This document shows positions 38,341-50,436 of a DNA stretch of 64,000 bases, piece by piece (within the stretch, counting starts at the first letter, position 1; the number at the start of each line of letters is the position of its first letter). The translations under genes and the position numbers were made by a program. This DNA is from Blasia pusilla (taxonomy: Eukaryota > Marchantiophyta > Marchantiopsida > Blasiales): positions 24,428,001 to 24,492,000 of the forward strand of contig CM114275.1 of NCBI GenBank assembly GCA_050084515.1, read 5' to 3'. The notes beneath the pieces were generated by a model. That model saw nothing but the letters and a program-made list of their open reading frames with translations, ran no database searches and was not told the origin of the DNA.

Positions 38341-41023
38341 CTAAATTATGATAAAGATAGTTTGATAGGGCAAAGAAGTAGGTGTTGTCTCTTTTTTAAA
38401 GAAGGGATTATTATTCTATTTTAAGTGTAAGGTTCAAATAATTATACTCAGATCACACTCTTGATTGATTTTTTACAACTCATTAAGAAAATTAAAAATC
38501 GGAATCTAGAACTCAATTTTTTATTTCTAACTTGTAATTTCTTATATTTTTCATAGTCATACACAATAATTTGTTTTTGTCTTTATCGATGGTCATGGGT
38601 TTCTACACTACCTTACTTTTGTGTTAATATTTTTTTCACTTATAATTTGATTTTTTGGGTATCTACATCCTCATTACCATATTTTAGAATTGATCATGTT
38701 GTTTCACTACACATTCAACATAATAATACAACCAAGTGATCTACATTCCAACCTTCAAATTCATATATGGTAGGGAACGTGTCCACATGAAGTCATCATA
38801 TTTGATAATTTTCGAATTTTTTTTTAATGATGGCCTAAATCAAAATATGATATTTGTGCAAAAATAAGCACTTACCAAAAAAGGATCACTCAATGATTTT
38901 AATATTATGTAATTTAAATTAATTCTTATTATGGATACTTACAAAAATTATGAGGGATGTGAAACTTGCAATAGCTTTACAATTTGAATATAAAATTCAT
39001 GTGCCCGAGACCTTAGCATATTAAGCCTACATAGCAAAAACTCCATCTTTATGCAAGGAGTGTTCATGAGAGATGTGTATATTGCCTAGCACCCTATGGA
39101 ATATGATTCTTGCTCATGGTACCATAAGATTGAAGACCAAACTATGAATTGCAATTTTTTTCTGCGAGAGAGCGAGCACTTCTTTCTATTGACATGCCTT
39201 GCCATGATTTCTTGGAAAAAACTACACTATTCATTGTCAATAAAGTAGAGTAACACATGCAACCACTCTCTATAAACTTTTCACATTAGGGCATCTTCTA
39301 ATATTAATCCGACTACATCCTCGAAAACCACAATGGACCCAAATATTCCACCTTCATCCACCAACTTAGTTCTAATTTTCTGAAAATTTTAGTGAAAATA
39401 TTCTCTATCTAATGAAATTATGATGATTTATATTATAATTTCATGATTAAAAAATCATAAATTTAGGTATCTAAGTTACATTTATTATTGTGTTATCTTT
39501 TAAAATTTTGTTGATATTGACGTATTTTTATTTTCCTAATTAAGATTGAAATTTCATTACCTTTCATTTGCCCTAATAATACTTAACTAGATTGTAAGGA
39601 GATTATTAATATCTATGAAATAAAGTATCATGGCCATATATATGGGTGAAATAATAATTAGAAATTCATGATCGCTAATACAAAGTGCAATTGGTAGACT
39701 ATTTTTTAATCATTTTGTAAAATAAGTTACCTTTCCTACTTGTAAATATGTTTCTATGATCAAAATGAAAATCATTGGTCCTGTAGACTGTCTTGGAGGT
39801 TTAAACCCCTTTAAAAAAAATTCAAGTTTACCACTCAACCAAGATTTCATATATATATATAATGCTTTGAAGTTTTACTTTACTTGCATGGTGTTTTTTA
39901 ATTGTTATGGAATGTGATGTTTAAACTATTAAAGGAGGATTATCTCCCCAAGGCAACACCTCTATTATTTCTAGTATTGATTTATTATCCTCTTGACACA
40001 CGTCAAATTTGAAAATAATAATTTTTTATAGTGTATATTATGACAAGAGTATCTATGTCTTTAAAGTTTGCACAACTCTAGGGAATAAAAAGGCTTCTTT
40101 GAGATTATCTACATTTTAATAGGATACACAAACGACATTATTTTGGTAGTTTTAGGAATTCTCCCTAACTTTGAATCGTAATACTATTGTATTTTTCTTA
40201 TCAAATTTCATTACTATTTTCCTTAATCAATTTTACATGCCTTAAAAAAATATGATAGAATTACCAAAATTTATGAAAAATTTGAATATATGTTTTCTAT
40301 TTTGATTTAATTAATTAAAAAATTAACTTAAAATAATGTACGATCATGATATTTGAATTCTTGTTATAATAATGTGCCAAAACTAATTTAGTTAGAATGA
40401 AGATTTCATTCAAATTCTTGTTATTTCATTGAATTGAAAAGGAATATTTTCTCTCCCTTGGAAAGAATCCCACACAATAAAAATTATAATAACATGGATG
40501 AAGTTCAAAATTGAGACAATATTGAATTACCATAATTTACAAGAAAATTGAGATCATGACTAATTTAATGATAATTGAAAATTTTCTTCTTTCAAGGAAT
40601 AGGAAGAAAATTGTTAGCGTGAGATCTTCTTAGAAAAGTTATTTTGGAATATGGAAAAAATTGGACACGGACTTTGTCCACATGTCACTTATGCGTATCG
40701 GTGTTATAGTGTGCACGATGGAGGGTTTAGAGAGAAACCTAGTCCTAAAGAGAGGTAGAAGGATAAGAAGCGAGGGGATACATGTACTTAGCTTTTGGGA
40801 TGAGGATCTAGAATAAATGATGCATGCCTAAACCTTCAAGGTGAAAAAGATTTGTACTTACAAGGAGTTGGATGGTTTTGGAGTCAAGCTTAATGACACA
40901 TTTCTTTAGATCTAGTATTAGTGGCATAGAATGTAGATTGATCTTAATTTTTTTTCATCTAAATATATAGTTTGTGATAGAGTAAAGAATTCACCAATAG
41001 TTTAAAACCACATGTGGTACACT
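38341..41023. other. AT-rich intergenic stretch, no gene recognised
   Basis: No coding sequence recognised. A short fragment at about 40660-40690 (GGACACGGACTTTGTCCACA) matches the subterminal part of the MITE family. Confidence 0.5.
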
Positions 41024-41036
41024 TGCATACCTTATT

Positions 41037-44000
41037 ATATATCCACTTTATTATAAAATAAACCTCAAAAGAGGACAAAGAAAGTTAATAAAATCTCAAA
41101 AGAGGAGTCAAAAAATGCATAAAAGAATGCAAAAAGAAAATGGCAACAAGCCAACGCAAACACCGGCTCAACGAGCTACACGATTTATAGCCTGAAACAA
41201 ATTTGACAAGAACACGAGTGGTTGGTCAGACGTGAATGGACGACGAGGCGAGCAACCCCCCACCACCTCCGCACGACGTATCAATGCCAAGGCTTGTGCA
41301 CGTTGTAAGGCCACTGAGAAGCATTGTCGAAAATAAGTAGTAACTACCGAGAGAGAAGGACTACGGGAAGGGGCAAGGTGATGATTCTCGAGGGAGTGGT
41401 GAGCACATGTTTTCAGGAAAGTATCAAAAGACACATGTAAATGACCGAATACTTCCCTTTGCAAAAGGAATAAATCCATCAGTGGCATGTCTCACAGCAT
41501 AACTTAACTCCTTGATTCTTGCTGCAGCTTCGGCCGCCAAACCTTTGGTATGTGCGGCTCGACACACCAAATCTGAACGTGTTGGATCAGCAACCACCAC
41601 ATCACCTAGTGCCCGAAATCCACCTCGAGACATAACAAGATCCACTCTCCGACGAGAGGTTGCTTGTGTGGTTGAAGATAGGACATGGAGTTGCTCTTGC
41701 CCAACGGTGTATCCTGCAGTACGAGCCATCGATGCTACCGCCTCTCTAATGACATCATGTGTGGCCGTTCGTTCTCCACCATGTGCACATCGGAGAATAT
41801 GGATACCCTTGACATCAATGGGATCTCCGCATACACAATTTGGCACACCTAAGAGAGAAGGATGGGGAAGTCCAAGACGTAACCGCAAAGCTGTCGAGAA
41901 TATACTTCAAGGAAGACGAAATGGAAGAATAAGAGGATTTGCAGTAAGCCACGCCCCCGCTTCGGTACCCGCACATGAACGTAGACAAGCTCGATTAGCG
42001 TCGGAGGATGCCTCGGAGAGAATGCTGGAAAAGTTGATTTGATGCAGATTCTCGGAGATATGCTCTTGAAGTCGATCAAGCCCTTCCGTAATCAGTGGAC
42101 TGAAAGGGGGTAGAATTGCTTGTGTAGCAAGAGGAAGAATAGCTCGTGTAGATCTCAGTTGTTGTTGAAATAACAAGTCCCCCTCCTCTACATGGGCAAT
42201 ATGATCCATCAAGATAGGTGTATCTCCTTGGAGAAACCTTGAAGCCATAATCGGTGCTACCAACGCCCAACTCCCCAAAAAGGTTGCGCGAGCAGATGCG
42301 ACTGTGGAGGAAAATCCCATCCCTCCAAAAGAAATAGGCAAGATAGCTTGTCATGAAGCAAAGACACCATCCTCTCCCTCAAAGGTATTCGGGCCAAGAA
42401 GTTGACCAAAAGTTGCCAAGATAGAAGCATCAAAAGAGGCCAACCGATGTAAGAACCTTGAAGTGGGAGGACAAGTGCGAAGAAGGTAGGAAGGACGTCG
42501 TAGAAAACATTGGGAGAGAATCCCATAAGCCACTTGGGGATCCCCAAGATGAGGTAACAAATGAAGCCATTCCACGTCTTTCAAAAGGGCCTCATCCAAG
42601 AACTTTGAGACATAGTCGATGAAGCTAATTGGGACCCCAAGAACTCTAACCCCTTCAATGTAGATGGGAAAATCAGGAGTAGGTGGGGTGAATGTTGAGG
42701 GAAGGCATGAAGGAGACCATACTCCACATTTACTAGGGTGGACTTTAAGATTCAAGAAAGAGAGTTGCTCCACGAAATGGGTATAAGCAGGAACCACTTC
42801 AGAAGGAGGACCTATAATGTGAGTGTCATCAGCAATAGGAGGGAAAAGGTAAGATGGAAATGCTTGCGCTGATGCTCGAAGGGCACGAAAATGGGCAATG
42901 GCAAAGAGTGGGCCCCCCATGGGATCACCTTGACGTGTGCCACAAGCTGATTGTAGAATACTATATTCCCCAGAAGTAGCATGATGGGAATAGATAATGG
43001 GCGTATCATAGGCATAGAAGGAGCGAACAAATGGAATGAGGCTTGCGAGTTGTCCTCCTGCACAACGTAACTCCTCAAAGATGGCCGCACGAGAAATTGA
43101 ATTGAATGGGTTAGCCACATCGACTTGAATTGCTACCCAATCTGGATGAATATCAAGAGTGGAGCGAATCCCATGCACCACAGCCTCACAACCTCCAGGA
43201 GTTGCCACTCCAAATTGATGAGGAAATAAGTGGGCACTAAAGTGAGGAGAAAATTGCAAGCATAGGGATCGACTAACCAAGCGGTATAAAACCTCTCCAA
43301 TAGCCAAAGGGCGCACACCTAAAGGAGGCTTATCCATAGCCAAAAAATGACAAGCCCCTAAGAGCCTAGAGATAGAGAATGGGAGACGACCTGCCGCCAT
43401 ATGTGCACACACCTTATATAGAGAGACAAAGCCACTTGTTGAATCTGCTGGGATAAAGCAATCGCGAAGATGCTAAAAAACCATCCAATGTAGCCCGCTT
43501 GCTGATAAGCGAGGAGTATGCATAAAAGCCCTCGTGAAAACCTCCAAGTCAAGCTCCAAGTCAAGGTCCGTTGTATAGTCTTCCACAAAAGATGGAGCAT
43601 CGCCACTTGAAGGAGGATGAAGAGCTTCTAAGAGAGCCATTGTTTCTGCTCTTGGAACCGCCGGAGAAAGAGGACCCAATGCTCGAGCTGCACGTGAAAA
43701 CTCACCAACCTGCCCCAAAAGTAGACTTCGTCGAAGGCGTTGTTGTATTGAAGGCCTCCCATGATTGGCATGTTGAGTAGGATGAGCCATAGCTAAGGCC
43801 TCTGCTCGAAGTACATGCTCATTCTGAAGATTCTCCCAATCCCTAGACATAAAGCGTTGAATGCGTGTGGAGGTTTCACGATGACCCGTTGCACCACCCC
43901 TTGGAGGGAGGACTAAAACCCATTGTGGGAAGAGTAATAGGAGATACCAAGCATTTATATCTGTGGGGTCACGCGCTAACCTTTCTAATGGGAAAAGAAA

Positions 44001-44351
44001 AGCTTGTTGGGTGATGGGGCGAAGAGCAATAGGAATGCGAGTGTAGAGTCTAGGACGAGGAAGACCTGGATGGAAAGAGCAAAGGAGATCAATTTGGCTT
44101 AACCAAGTCCAAGCAGTTTTTGTGGGGAGTGCAGTAGGACGTGGTATCGGGATAGGGATTGAAGGCCCATGCATGGATCGACAATACCGCTGATGTCTTT
44201 TGATCCCATTAGGAGCAAACTCTTTACCACAAGGTATGCAACGAACCTTTGGTACAAATGGAGAAGTAGAAGGGTTACAAGGAGAGGAGGTGGGAGGTGC
44301 AAGAGGTGGTGATGGCCAACGATGAGGGGGTAAGTAGGTTGGCTATCTATG
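41037..44351 (-). mobile_element. Non-LTR retrotransposon with restriction-like endonuclease, near-complete (13-bp TSD)
   Basis: A 3.3-kb minus-strand element bounded by perfect 13-bp direct repeats TGCATACCTTATT at 41024-41036 and 44352-44364. It encodes one long frame with an N-terminal zinc finger, a central reverse transcriptase and a C-terminal CCHC plus endonuclease-like region. That is the single-ORF plan of RLE-type LINEs such as R2 or NeSL, rather than the APE-type LINEs seen elsewhere in this window. The frame opens almost at the 5' end without an ATG before the zinc finger. The 3' end is AT-rich with no long poly(A). It sits in or beside a decayed gypsy integrase. Confidence 0.88.
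41168..44345 (-). pseudogene. RLE-type LINE polyprotein (zinc finger - RT - CCHC/RLE), three in-frame stops and a shift
   Basis: About 1,060 codons. The N-terminal zinc finger CIPCGKEFAPNGIKRHQRYC (C-x2-C-x11-H-x3-C) lies near 44180-44240. RT follows: RPLAIGEVLYRLVSR, motif A QVDVANPFNSIS, motif B GTRQGDPMGGPLFA, motif C IADDTHIIG. Then CVCGDPIDVKGIHILRC (C-x-C-x8-H-x3-C), a conserved HD and RRVDLVM..GDVVVADPT. This matches the order CCHC then (R/K)-x-D..D of restriction-like endonucleases, with Val in place of the usual Pro. Stops are TAG at 43473, TGA at 42351 and TGA at 41907. All are in the same frame, so these are point lesions. A single-base shift near 41430-41480 precedes the last ~100 codons. 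In the family such proteins bind, nick and copy at the target site. The RLE assignment is by motif reading only. Confidence 0.8.
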
Positions 44352-44364
44352 TGCATACCTTATT

Positions 44365-45150
44365 GATCATATGTTCAATCTATTGTTGGAATTTATACTT
44401 TACAAGAACTTTACCGTTGACAAGATGCCCTAGTAGGAACATATTGATCATGGAAGATCATTTCTCCAAGTGGATTAAGTTAGTTGCATTGTTACAAAAT
44501 TTGAGAAATGAAGCATCTTGTGCAATACTTGATCAAGTGCTGAGTCATTTTGGTGGAATTGAAGAGATGTGGAGAAATTAGGGTATGGAGTTTAGAGATG
44601 AATTTATTAGGGCCTTATACGATTAGACATGAATAGATAGTTGTATGACTTCTTGAAATCATATAGAAGTAGATGAATTGGCACATAGATTTCCAAGAAT
44701 AATAAAAAGAGGATTGCACAAATACGGATTGCAAAGGGGATATAAGATCTATGACTTTTAGGATTCAAGACTAGTCACCATTATGGTTGGCTATGGGTGA
44801 TTGAATCAATTGGCAATAATTCTTGGAAATATTTTCATCATAGTTCTTACTCTATGGAAGAGAGAAAGAATTAATTTTGGAATTTTTTTTATGTTGCACT
44901 TGAGGTACTAGATCTTCACAACCCAAAGGTGTGGTTGAGAACTTGTTCTCATTATATAGAGAAAATTTGGAGAGTTATGTGGCTCATGCCTATGGCATTC
45001 GAGAACTTATTTCTTAATACCATGATATTTTGAGGTATGTGATCATTTGAGGAGATGATCATTGACCTTATGTTTAGAGGTTTCATCATAGTGATTGTGT
45101 CTATTTTTTACAAAGAGTGGTAACAATATTCGATATGATAGTACAATGTG
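44365..45150 (+). pseudogene. Decayed Ty3/gypsy integrase fragment
   Basis: Reading through several stops, the plus strand shows ILIMEDHFSKWIKLVAL, then DQVLSHFGGIEE and GMEFRDEFIRAL. This resembles the gypsy integrase core (D..HFSKW.ELV, then the second catalytic region D.G.EF.GEF). A segment ending GLHKYGLQRGY follows. Stops at 44578 and beyond abolish function. The RLE-type LINE inserted just before this block, with its target duplication TGCATACCTTATT adjoining it. No LTRs were found. Confidence 0.5.
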
Positions 45151-45391
45151 TTAATTTTTACATGTGATAGATCATGCCTGTAAGGATCCTTGTGTGGAGG
45201 AAAATGATGATATTATTTAGGACACTAGCAGGTCAAATACACGAGATTAAAAATGATGGATAGTTTTGAGTTATTCACCATGATTTAATTAAATGATTTA
45301 ACCACTTAAAATCAATTTTTTGAGCAATCTTATTGGTCAAGAAAGGGCGAACGATCCTATTGGTTGAATGGGATAGGTATCAAGAGGAGAG

Positions 45392-45683
45392 AAAGGTTGC
45401 ATGGAAACAAACTTGTTGTCCATGGGATGGACAAGCTAAAAAGGACCCTCGTGCGGGTTTTTCGGTACCCTAGTTGCCTGCCTAGGCTTGGGATGAGGGA
45501 CGTCTCCGGGAATGGGTGTACATGCTATGAGCTCTCGTCAGGCCTACATCGAACCCGTGCAAGGCTTGCACCAAACTTTCCTGGCCCGCATAGGGTTACA
45601 TTGTGGGCGGGGCGAGCTGCGGGAACCTGGGCCTACATGGACGTATATGTTCGCGGACACAACATTATCCGTGTGGAACTTTG
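45392..45683. mobile_element. hAT-like MITE, type B (perfect TSD GAGGAGAG)
   Basis: A 292-bp copy from AAAGGTTGCATGG to GTGGAACTTTG, flanked by perfect GAGGAGAG at 45384-45391 and 45684-45691. The end nucleotides have drifted from the family consensus. Confidence 0.85.
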
Positions 45684-45712
45684 GAGGAGAGAAGTTTGAA
45701 AATCTAGGAGTG

Positions 45713-45736
45713 AATAATAATAATAATAATAATAAT
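45713..45736. repeat. (AAT)n microsatellite
   Basis: About eight AAT units. Confidence 0.95.
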
Positions 45737-45831
45737 TTATGTGTAATCATCTGTAATTACTATATCATCTTTCAAAATTTGATGGGAGTGTTGATAAGCT
45801 TGATCCAAGCTTAGCAATGATTCTTGGTATA

Positions 45832-45837
<6 letters not shown>

Positions 45838-45905
<68 letters not shown>

Positions 45906-45922
45906 TGTGTGTGTGTGTGTGT
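45838..45922. repeat. (GA)n(GT)n compound microsatellite
   Basis: About 64 bp of GA followed by about 20 bp of GT. Predicted Ser-Leu or Thr-His rich peptides across it are artefacts. Confidence 0.97.
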
Positions 45923-46364
45923 GAGAGTGAGTGAGAGTTTATGCATGACCAGATCCAAAGTGAAATGTTGAGAAAGGGAATTGTTTTTGCACAACTTACC
46001 ATAGACTGTGGATTCGTCTCATTTTGGACCAATATTTAGATGTCGTAGATATTCGCAAGACTATCCTAGTGTGTTTGAAGTGTGGATTCTCTTGGGCTAG
46101 GAGTGGAGTGGGATTTATATCTAATGAGATGACATACATGGAATTGTATTTTCCATATCTCTTTGTTGTAAACATGATTTTATGTGGAAGGAATTTAACA
46201 ACATCGAGAATAAATATCCTACTAGATTAAAAATAAAGTTAAAATTTAAAATTTTGAAACTATTTTTGTATATTTGATTCTTATACTTGTATCTTAAATT
46301 GATATGATAACAAATAATAATCTATACTACTATTGGAGAGTGCCTTTTTTATTTGCAAACACTT

Positions 46365-47460
46365 CTTTTTTTGATATGGGAGAAATGTAATAATATATAG
46401 AAAATAGGATGGGAAACCCATCGCGATAAAAATGAGGGGGCATAGAGAGCCAAAAAAAAAAACCTCAAGGGGCCAAAATCGGCCTCGATGAGAAAGAAGG
46501 TGCCCTTCCCCCCTAACGACCAAAATCACCAACACCAGAGACAATATCAACGACACCTAGAGAACTATGACAACTACTAAGTGGGCCTCTAGCATTGGCG
46601 TCTCCAACCACCTGAGCCCGCCGTAAAAGCCCATTTTCTTGGGCACGATGCAAAGCTATGGAGACCCATTGCCTACAATAAAGTATCGCTGTGGCTAGGG
46701 AAAACCCATTTCACGACTGGAGATGATGGGCGCAATCCGTAAGGAACGAGTCAAACCTCTTCTCCATAGCACCGTACATCTCAATGGCTAGAGGGATAAA
46801 TCGATGTCCATTATGAAGTCGACTATAAATGTGGGTCTTCTTGACCACCCCCGCCGCTGCTCCTTGTAGCAATCTCCCTTGTGCCACCACTTGGGCTCGC
46901 ACCGCCTCCCGCGTAGGATCCGTTACTACAACATCCGCTACCACCACCTCAGACTCCCTCGCCATGTAGAGATCAGCACGGATAAGGGAATCCTGCATGG
47001 AGTAGTGCCTCTCTCTCTGTGTACATGGAATCCACTCCCCCGAGCAATAGAGAACATAATGTCCCGTACTGCATCGTGAGTGGCTATCCTCTCACCCCCA
47101 ACTGGACACCGTGCCAAATGCACACCAAGTGGATCCAGACTCCGGCGACATTCGCAATGTGTCGAACCAACCACCGTTGGTTGGGGCAGGCTCAGTCGGA
47201 ACCGCATCGTTGTAGTGTAGGTAAGTGGTGCGATGCGGAAAGCCGGGATGAGGGGACGAGCCCCCCACCCATGAGCCTGCCCCCTTTCCGGAGCAAGAGC
47301 GAATACGAGCCCGAAGCTCCATGGGGATATTCCCGTCCGATATAGTAGCTCTAAACAATGGATCGAAGTGGGCTTCCATCAAAGAAGATTGGAGCCCAGA
47401 CTGTCCGGAGGTAACTAGGGAAGAGAAAGCAGGAAGAACTGCTCTAGCCTTTTGGAAATT
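46365..47460 (-). mobile_element. RLE-type LINE, second copy, 5'-truncated
   Basis: Minus-strand remnant covering the region after the RT to the 3' end. It shows AVLPAFSSLVTSGQSGLQSSL, then CECRRSLDPLGVHLARC (C-x-C-x8-H-x3-C), THDAVRDIMF, and RADLYMARESEVVVADVVVTDPT. The last is the same CCHC plus D..D block as in the 41-44 kb element but clearly diverged, so it belongs to a related subfamily. A shift near 46940-47000 separates the CCHC block from the endonuclease block. The 3' untranslated part reaches about 46365. No target duplication was found. Confidence 0.75.
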
Positions 47461-47689
47461 TGACATATGGAAGTTTGATAATAACAACAAGAAATAAATT
47501 TTGTGTACAATACGATTAATCCCTTCACTCCCCTCCATGATGCACACTAGTTTTCTCAATTTTAAAGGTCCTAATGATTTCCATGGACTTCATCAAATAC
47601 GTACATAGAAAGATTTGTTAAAAGAATGAATCAAAACAAGATCTAAAATGAATGATTAATAGTTAACTCCTGTATAAAACTATATGAAA

Positions 47690-48960
47690 AATGCTCTTGC
47701 GTCACGCTCGGAATATCAGCCTCCGGATATTCGACCGCAGTGGACGTCGTCTCCGCTCCGACGTCAGCCGCTGCTGTTGACGGATGGATTGCGGTAGACG
47801 GTACACTCGTGCACCGTTCACAAGCTGACGCGCAGACGGCACAGGCCAATGGCGTTGCTCCGCCGTCGGGAAAGCCTTTAGGTCTCACCTTTAAAGGCTG
47901 TGCATATCTTCAACGACCCGCGGGGAGGCCGGCGGGGAGGATTGTAACGTGATCCGTTCACGACCAGCACTTCGCCCTCTCGCCGGCCACTTATAGGAAG
48001 ACAGGCCGGCAGTACTTCACGACAAGAAACCCAAGTTAACAGACTCGCCTGTTAAACCGAACATTCTTTCTAGCTCAAGCGGAATGCAGCAGGGCAGGGT
48101 AGGGTAGGGTAGGGTAGGGTAGAACTAAAGTTAAGATAAGGTAAGTTAAGCGGAGCCAAGGTGAGCTAAGATAAGATAACAAGACCGGACTCCGGAGCTA
48201 CCAGAGCACTAGTGGTACTGCTCCCTCTGCGTCAGGGCCCAAAGGGGTTTTGGTTCTTTCTTTCTGTCCTCTACAGTTGGTTACGTTTAGGCCTTAGGCT
48301 GCCTTCGAGTACAGTAACTGCCATACCACACGGGAGTTCTCTGACAGGGCTGCTCACTCAGTGGGGCCTACCGCTCCAGGACTGTACTGGCGAATTCCCC
48401 CCCGCAGCCGGCAGGCGGGTGGGGAGAGCCGGTCAGTCTGTCCGAAGCTGGGTGACTAGGCTCGGGTCCGGAGCCCGCTCGGCCATCCTCGCTAAAACGA
48501 ATCGCTATCCGCGGTAACCGACAAAGTAGCTCGCCTCATAATTACCGTATGGTCCTTGTCCCGCGCGGTGCGTCGCAAGTACCGACGGTGTGTGACGTCA
48601 GCGTCCTGAACGGGGATGTATGTCCTGCTTCAGGTTGGAAGGGGGGGGTGGGGCCCTTTGAAGTTTAGCGGGTGGCCGGACAGTGATATTATTCTGGAGG
48701 CAGTTGTTTGTTGCTCTCCCTCCAATTGAAGGATCTCTCCATCCTGTCCAAGGTCGTCGCCTCCATCCATTCCCGTCTCGCTTCTGTCACACTCGACCCT
48801 GCGAGATTCTCCTTTTACCGTCACCCGGATTCTCCAAATCCTCCGATCACTTTCCACCGTTGGATTCATCCGATGAAAAGTTCCGCATCTCTCTTTCGCT
48901 CTCGTCGGAGCTTTGCTCTCTAAGATCGACGACTAAAAATGGCACATTCTCGTGAAAGAG
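47690..48960. other. GC-rich island without recognised gene
   Basis: CpG- and GC-rich island resembling the one around PLATZ in composition and in having a pentamer microsatellite. Open frames occur on both strands (for example 48630-48869 minus) but none shows a known domain. It could be the promoter and first exon of an unrecognised gene. Confidence 0.4.
48091..48122. repeat. (AGGGT)n pentanucleotide microsatellite
   Basis: Five AGGGT units after an AGGGC unit. This is not the plant telomere heptamer TTTAGGG. Confidence 0.95.
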
Positions 48961-49893
48961 AGAAGAAAAAAAGAGGAAAGGAGATCTCTTTTATAAAAAA
49001 TTAATTAAATAAATGGGGAGTTGGGTACGGAGATTTGCAGCAAACGGGAAGAGATTTTGTGGAAGTTTCGTGGAGGAGAATGGGGAGAAGATTTGATAGC
49101 AACGAATTCTCTCCTTCTCGTCACTTCACAAGGACTTCGAGAGGAGGACCAAAAAGGGAGTAGAGTTTTATGAAATGAAAAAAAAGGGGAGACGAGATTT
49201 TATGCTTCTCTACTAATTCGAGGAAAGTTCATGTGGAGAATCGTTGGACCAAACGAACCCACAGAACTCCACGAGATCTTTGGAAAGGTCATTGGAAGTT
49301 CATAGGTATGTCCCAAGTCACGAAGGAGAAGACTCCATGCAAAACTTGGACTTGAGGGGATTGGGATGCATTTGAATAAGAGATTTGCATACCATTTCAA
49401 TACACCATATGTGTATTCACCTCATCGCGCCTTGTTTGGGATAGGGAGTGAAGGTCAAACCATTCATCCTTCGTTCAAATTGTTGAGTTCCAATTCTCCA
49501 TGAAGTAGGCGTATCGTTTAGATTGTGATGGAACCTATGTTGTCCAAAGTGCTCCAACTTTATAAAAGTCTGTTGTGGATAAGATCTCTTCTGGCTAGTA
49601 AATAATCCAAGAATAGCCAAGTCATTTGGTCCATGGGAAGGTTATATGGCAATACTCCATTAGCATAAGTGCATCCACCCAAACCCAAGAAATCCACTTC
49701 GTTATTGAATTCCAATTTCAATTTTTACTCATATTTATAGAATGAGAATATGAGGCAAAGTAACTTGCCAATAAAGAACTATAGGTAACCACTCTTGAAA
49801 AGAAAGTTCTCTATTTTATCTTGATGAAAGGGATCCGAAAATGGGAAAGGAGAATCTTTTGATCCATTTCATATCTTTAGCCTTCAAGTGAAT
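48961..49893. other. Intergenic stretch, nothing recognised
   Basis: Purine-rich then AT-rich sequence with no recognised coding or repeat signature. Confidence 0.5.
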
Positions 49894-50303
49894 CAAGGTC
49901 GCACATAGACAAAGTTCGTGTCCATTGACTTATGTTTGTCCCTAAGATGAACATGTCCGTGCGGTCCAAGGTACCCGCGGTCCACATCCGAGCACGCCTT
50001 GCTCGCAATGTAAACCGGGGCTCGACTACCCTTCACACAGTCTAAGAAACCATCGCCCGTTTAGGAATTGGACCGCACAAGGCCCGCGACCAAGTGTGCA
50101 AGGCGGACTTGGCTGTGGGTCTGCCGCATGCCAATACAAGCTTAGGATGGGCCGTTGTGGGCTACGTGCGGGCCAAATTTTCCCCACCTCCCACAATTTG
50201 AGCTTGCATCCGTTCCCACGTTTCGAGCCAAAGCGGCCCACCGGGATATCGAAAGAACTTGGGCGGGCAATCTATTGGGCATATCTATTTCCATGCGACC
50301 ATG
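49894..50303. mobile_element. hAT-like MITE, type B
   Basis: A 410-bp copy from CAAGGTCGCACATAGAC to CCATGCGACCATG. Flanks AAGTGAAT/AAATCAAT match 6 of 8. The terminal GGTCGCA/TGCGACC change is present at both ends. Confidence 0.78.
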
Positions 50304-50436
50304 AAATCAATGCTTATAAAGAACACATTTGGATCTCAAAAATTTGGTAAATCTTCTCAAAATGAGATATCCTATGGTATATCAAATATGGATCTATATG
50401 AAACATGTTAACAAGATTGATATTTTTTTATGCAAT

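Noticed and set aside
43571-43780. Plus-strand open frame
   Set aside because: Antisense shadow of the RLE-type LINE frame.
45737-46032. Ser-Leu/Thr-His repeat open frames
   Set aside because: Translation of the GA/GT microsatellite.
48091-48122. AGGGT array as interstitial telomere repeat
   Set aside because: The unit is a pentamer, not the plant heptamer TTTAGGG.
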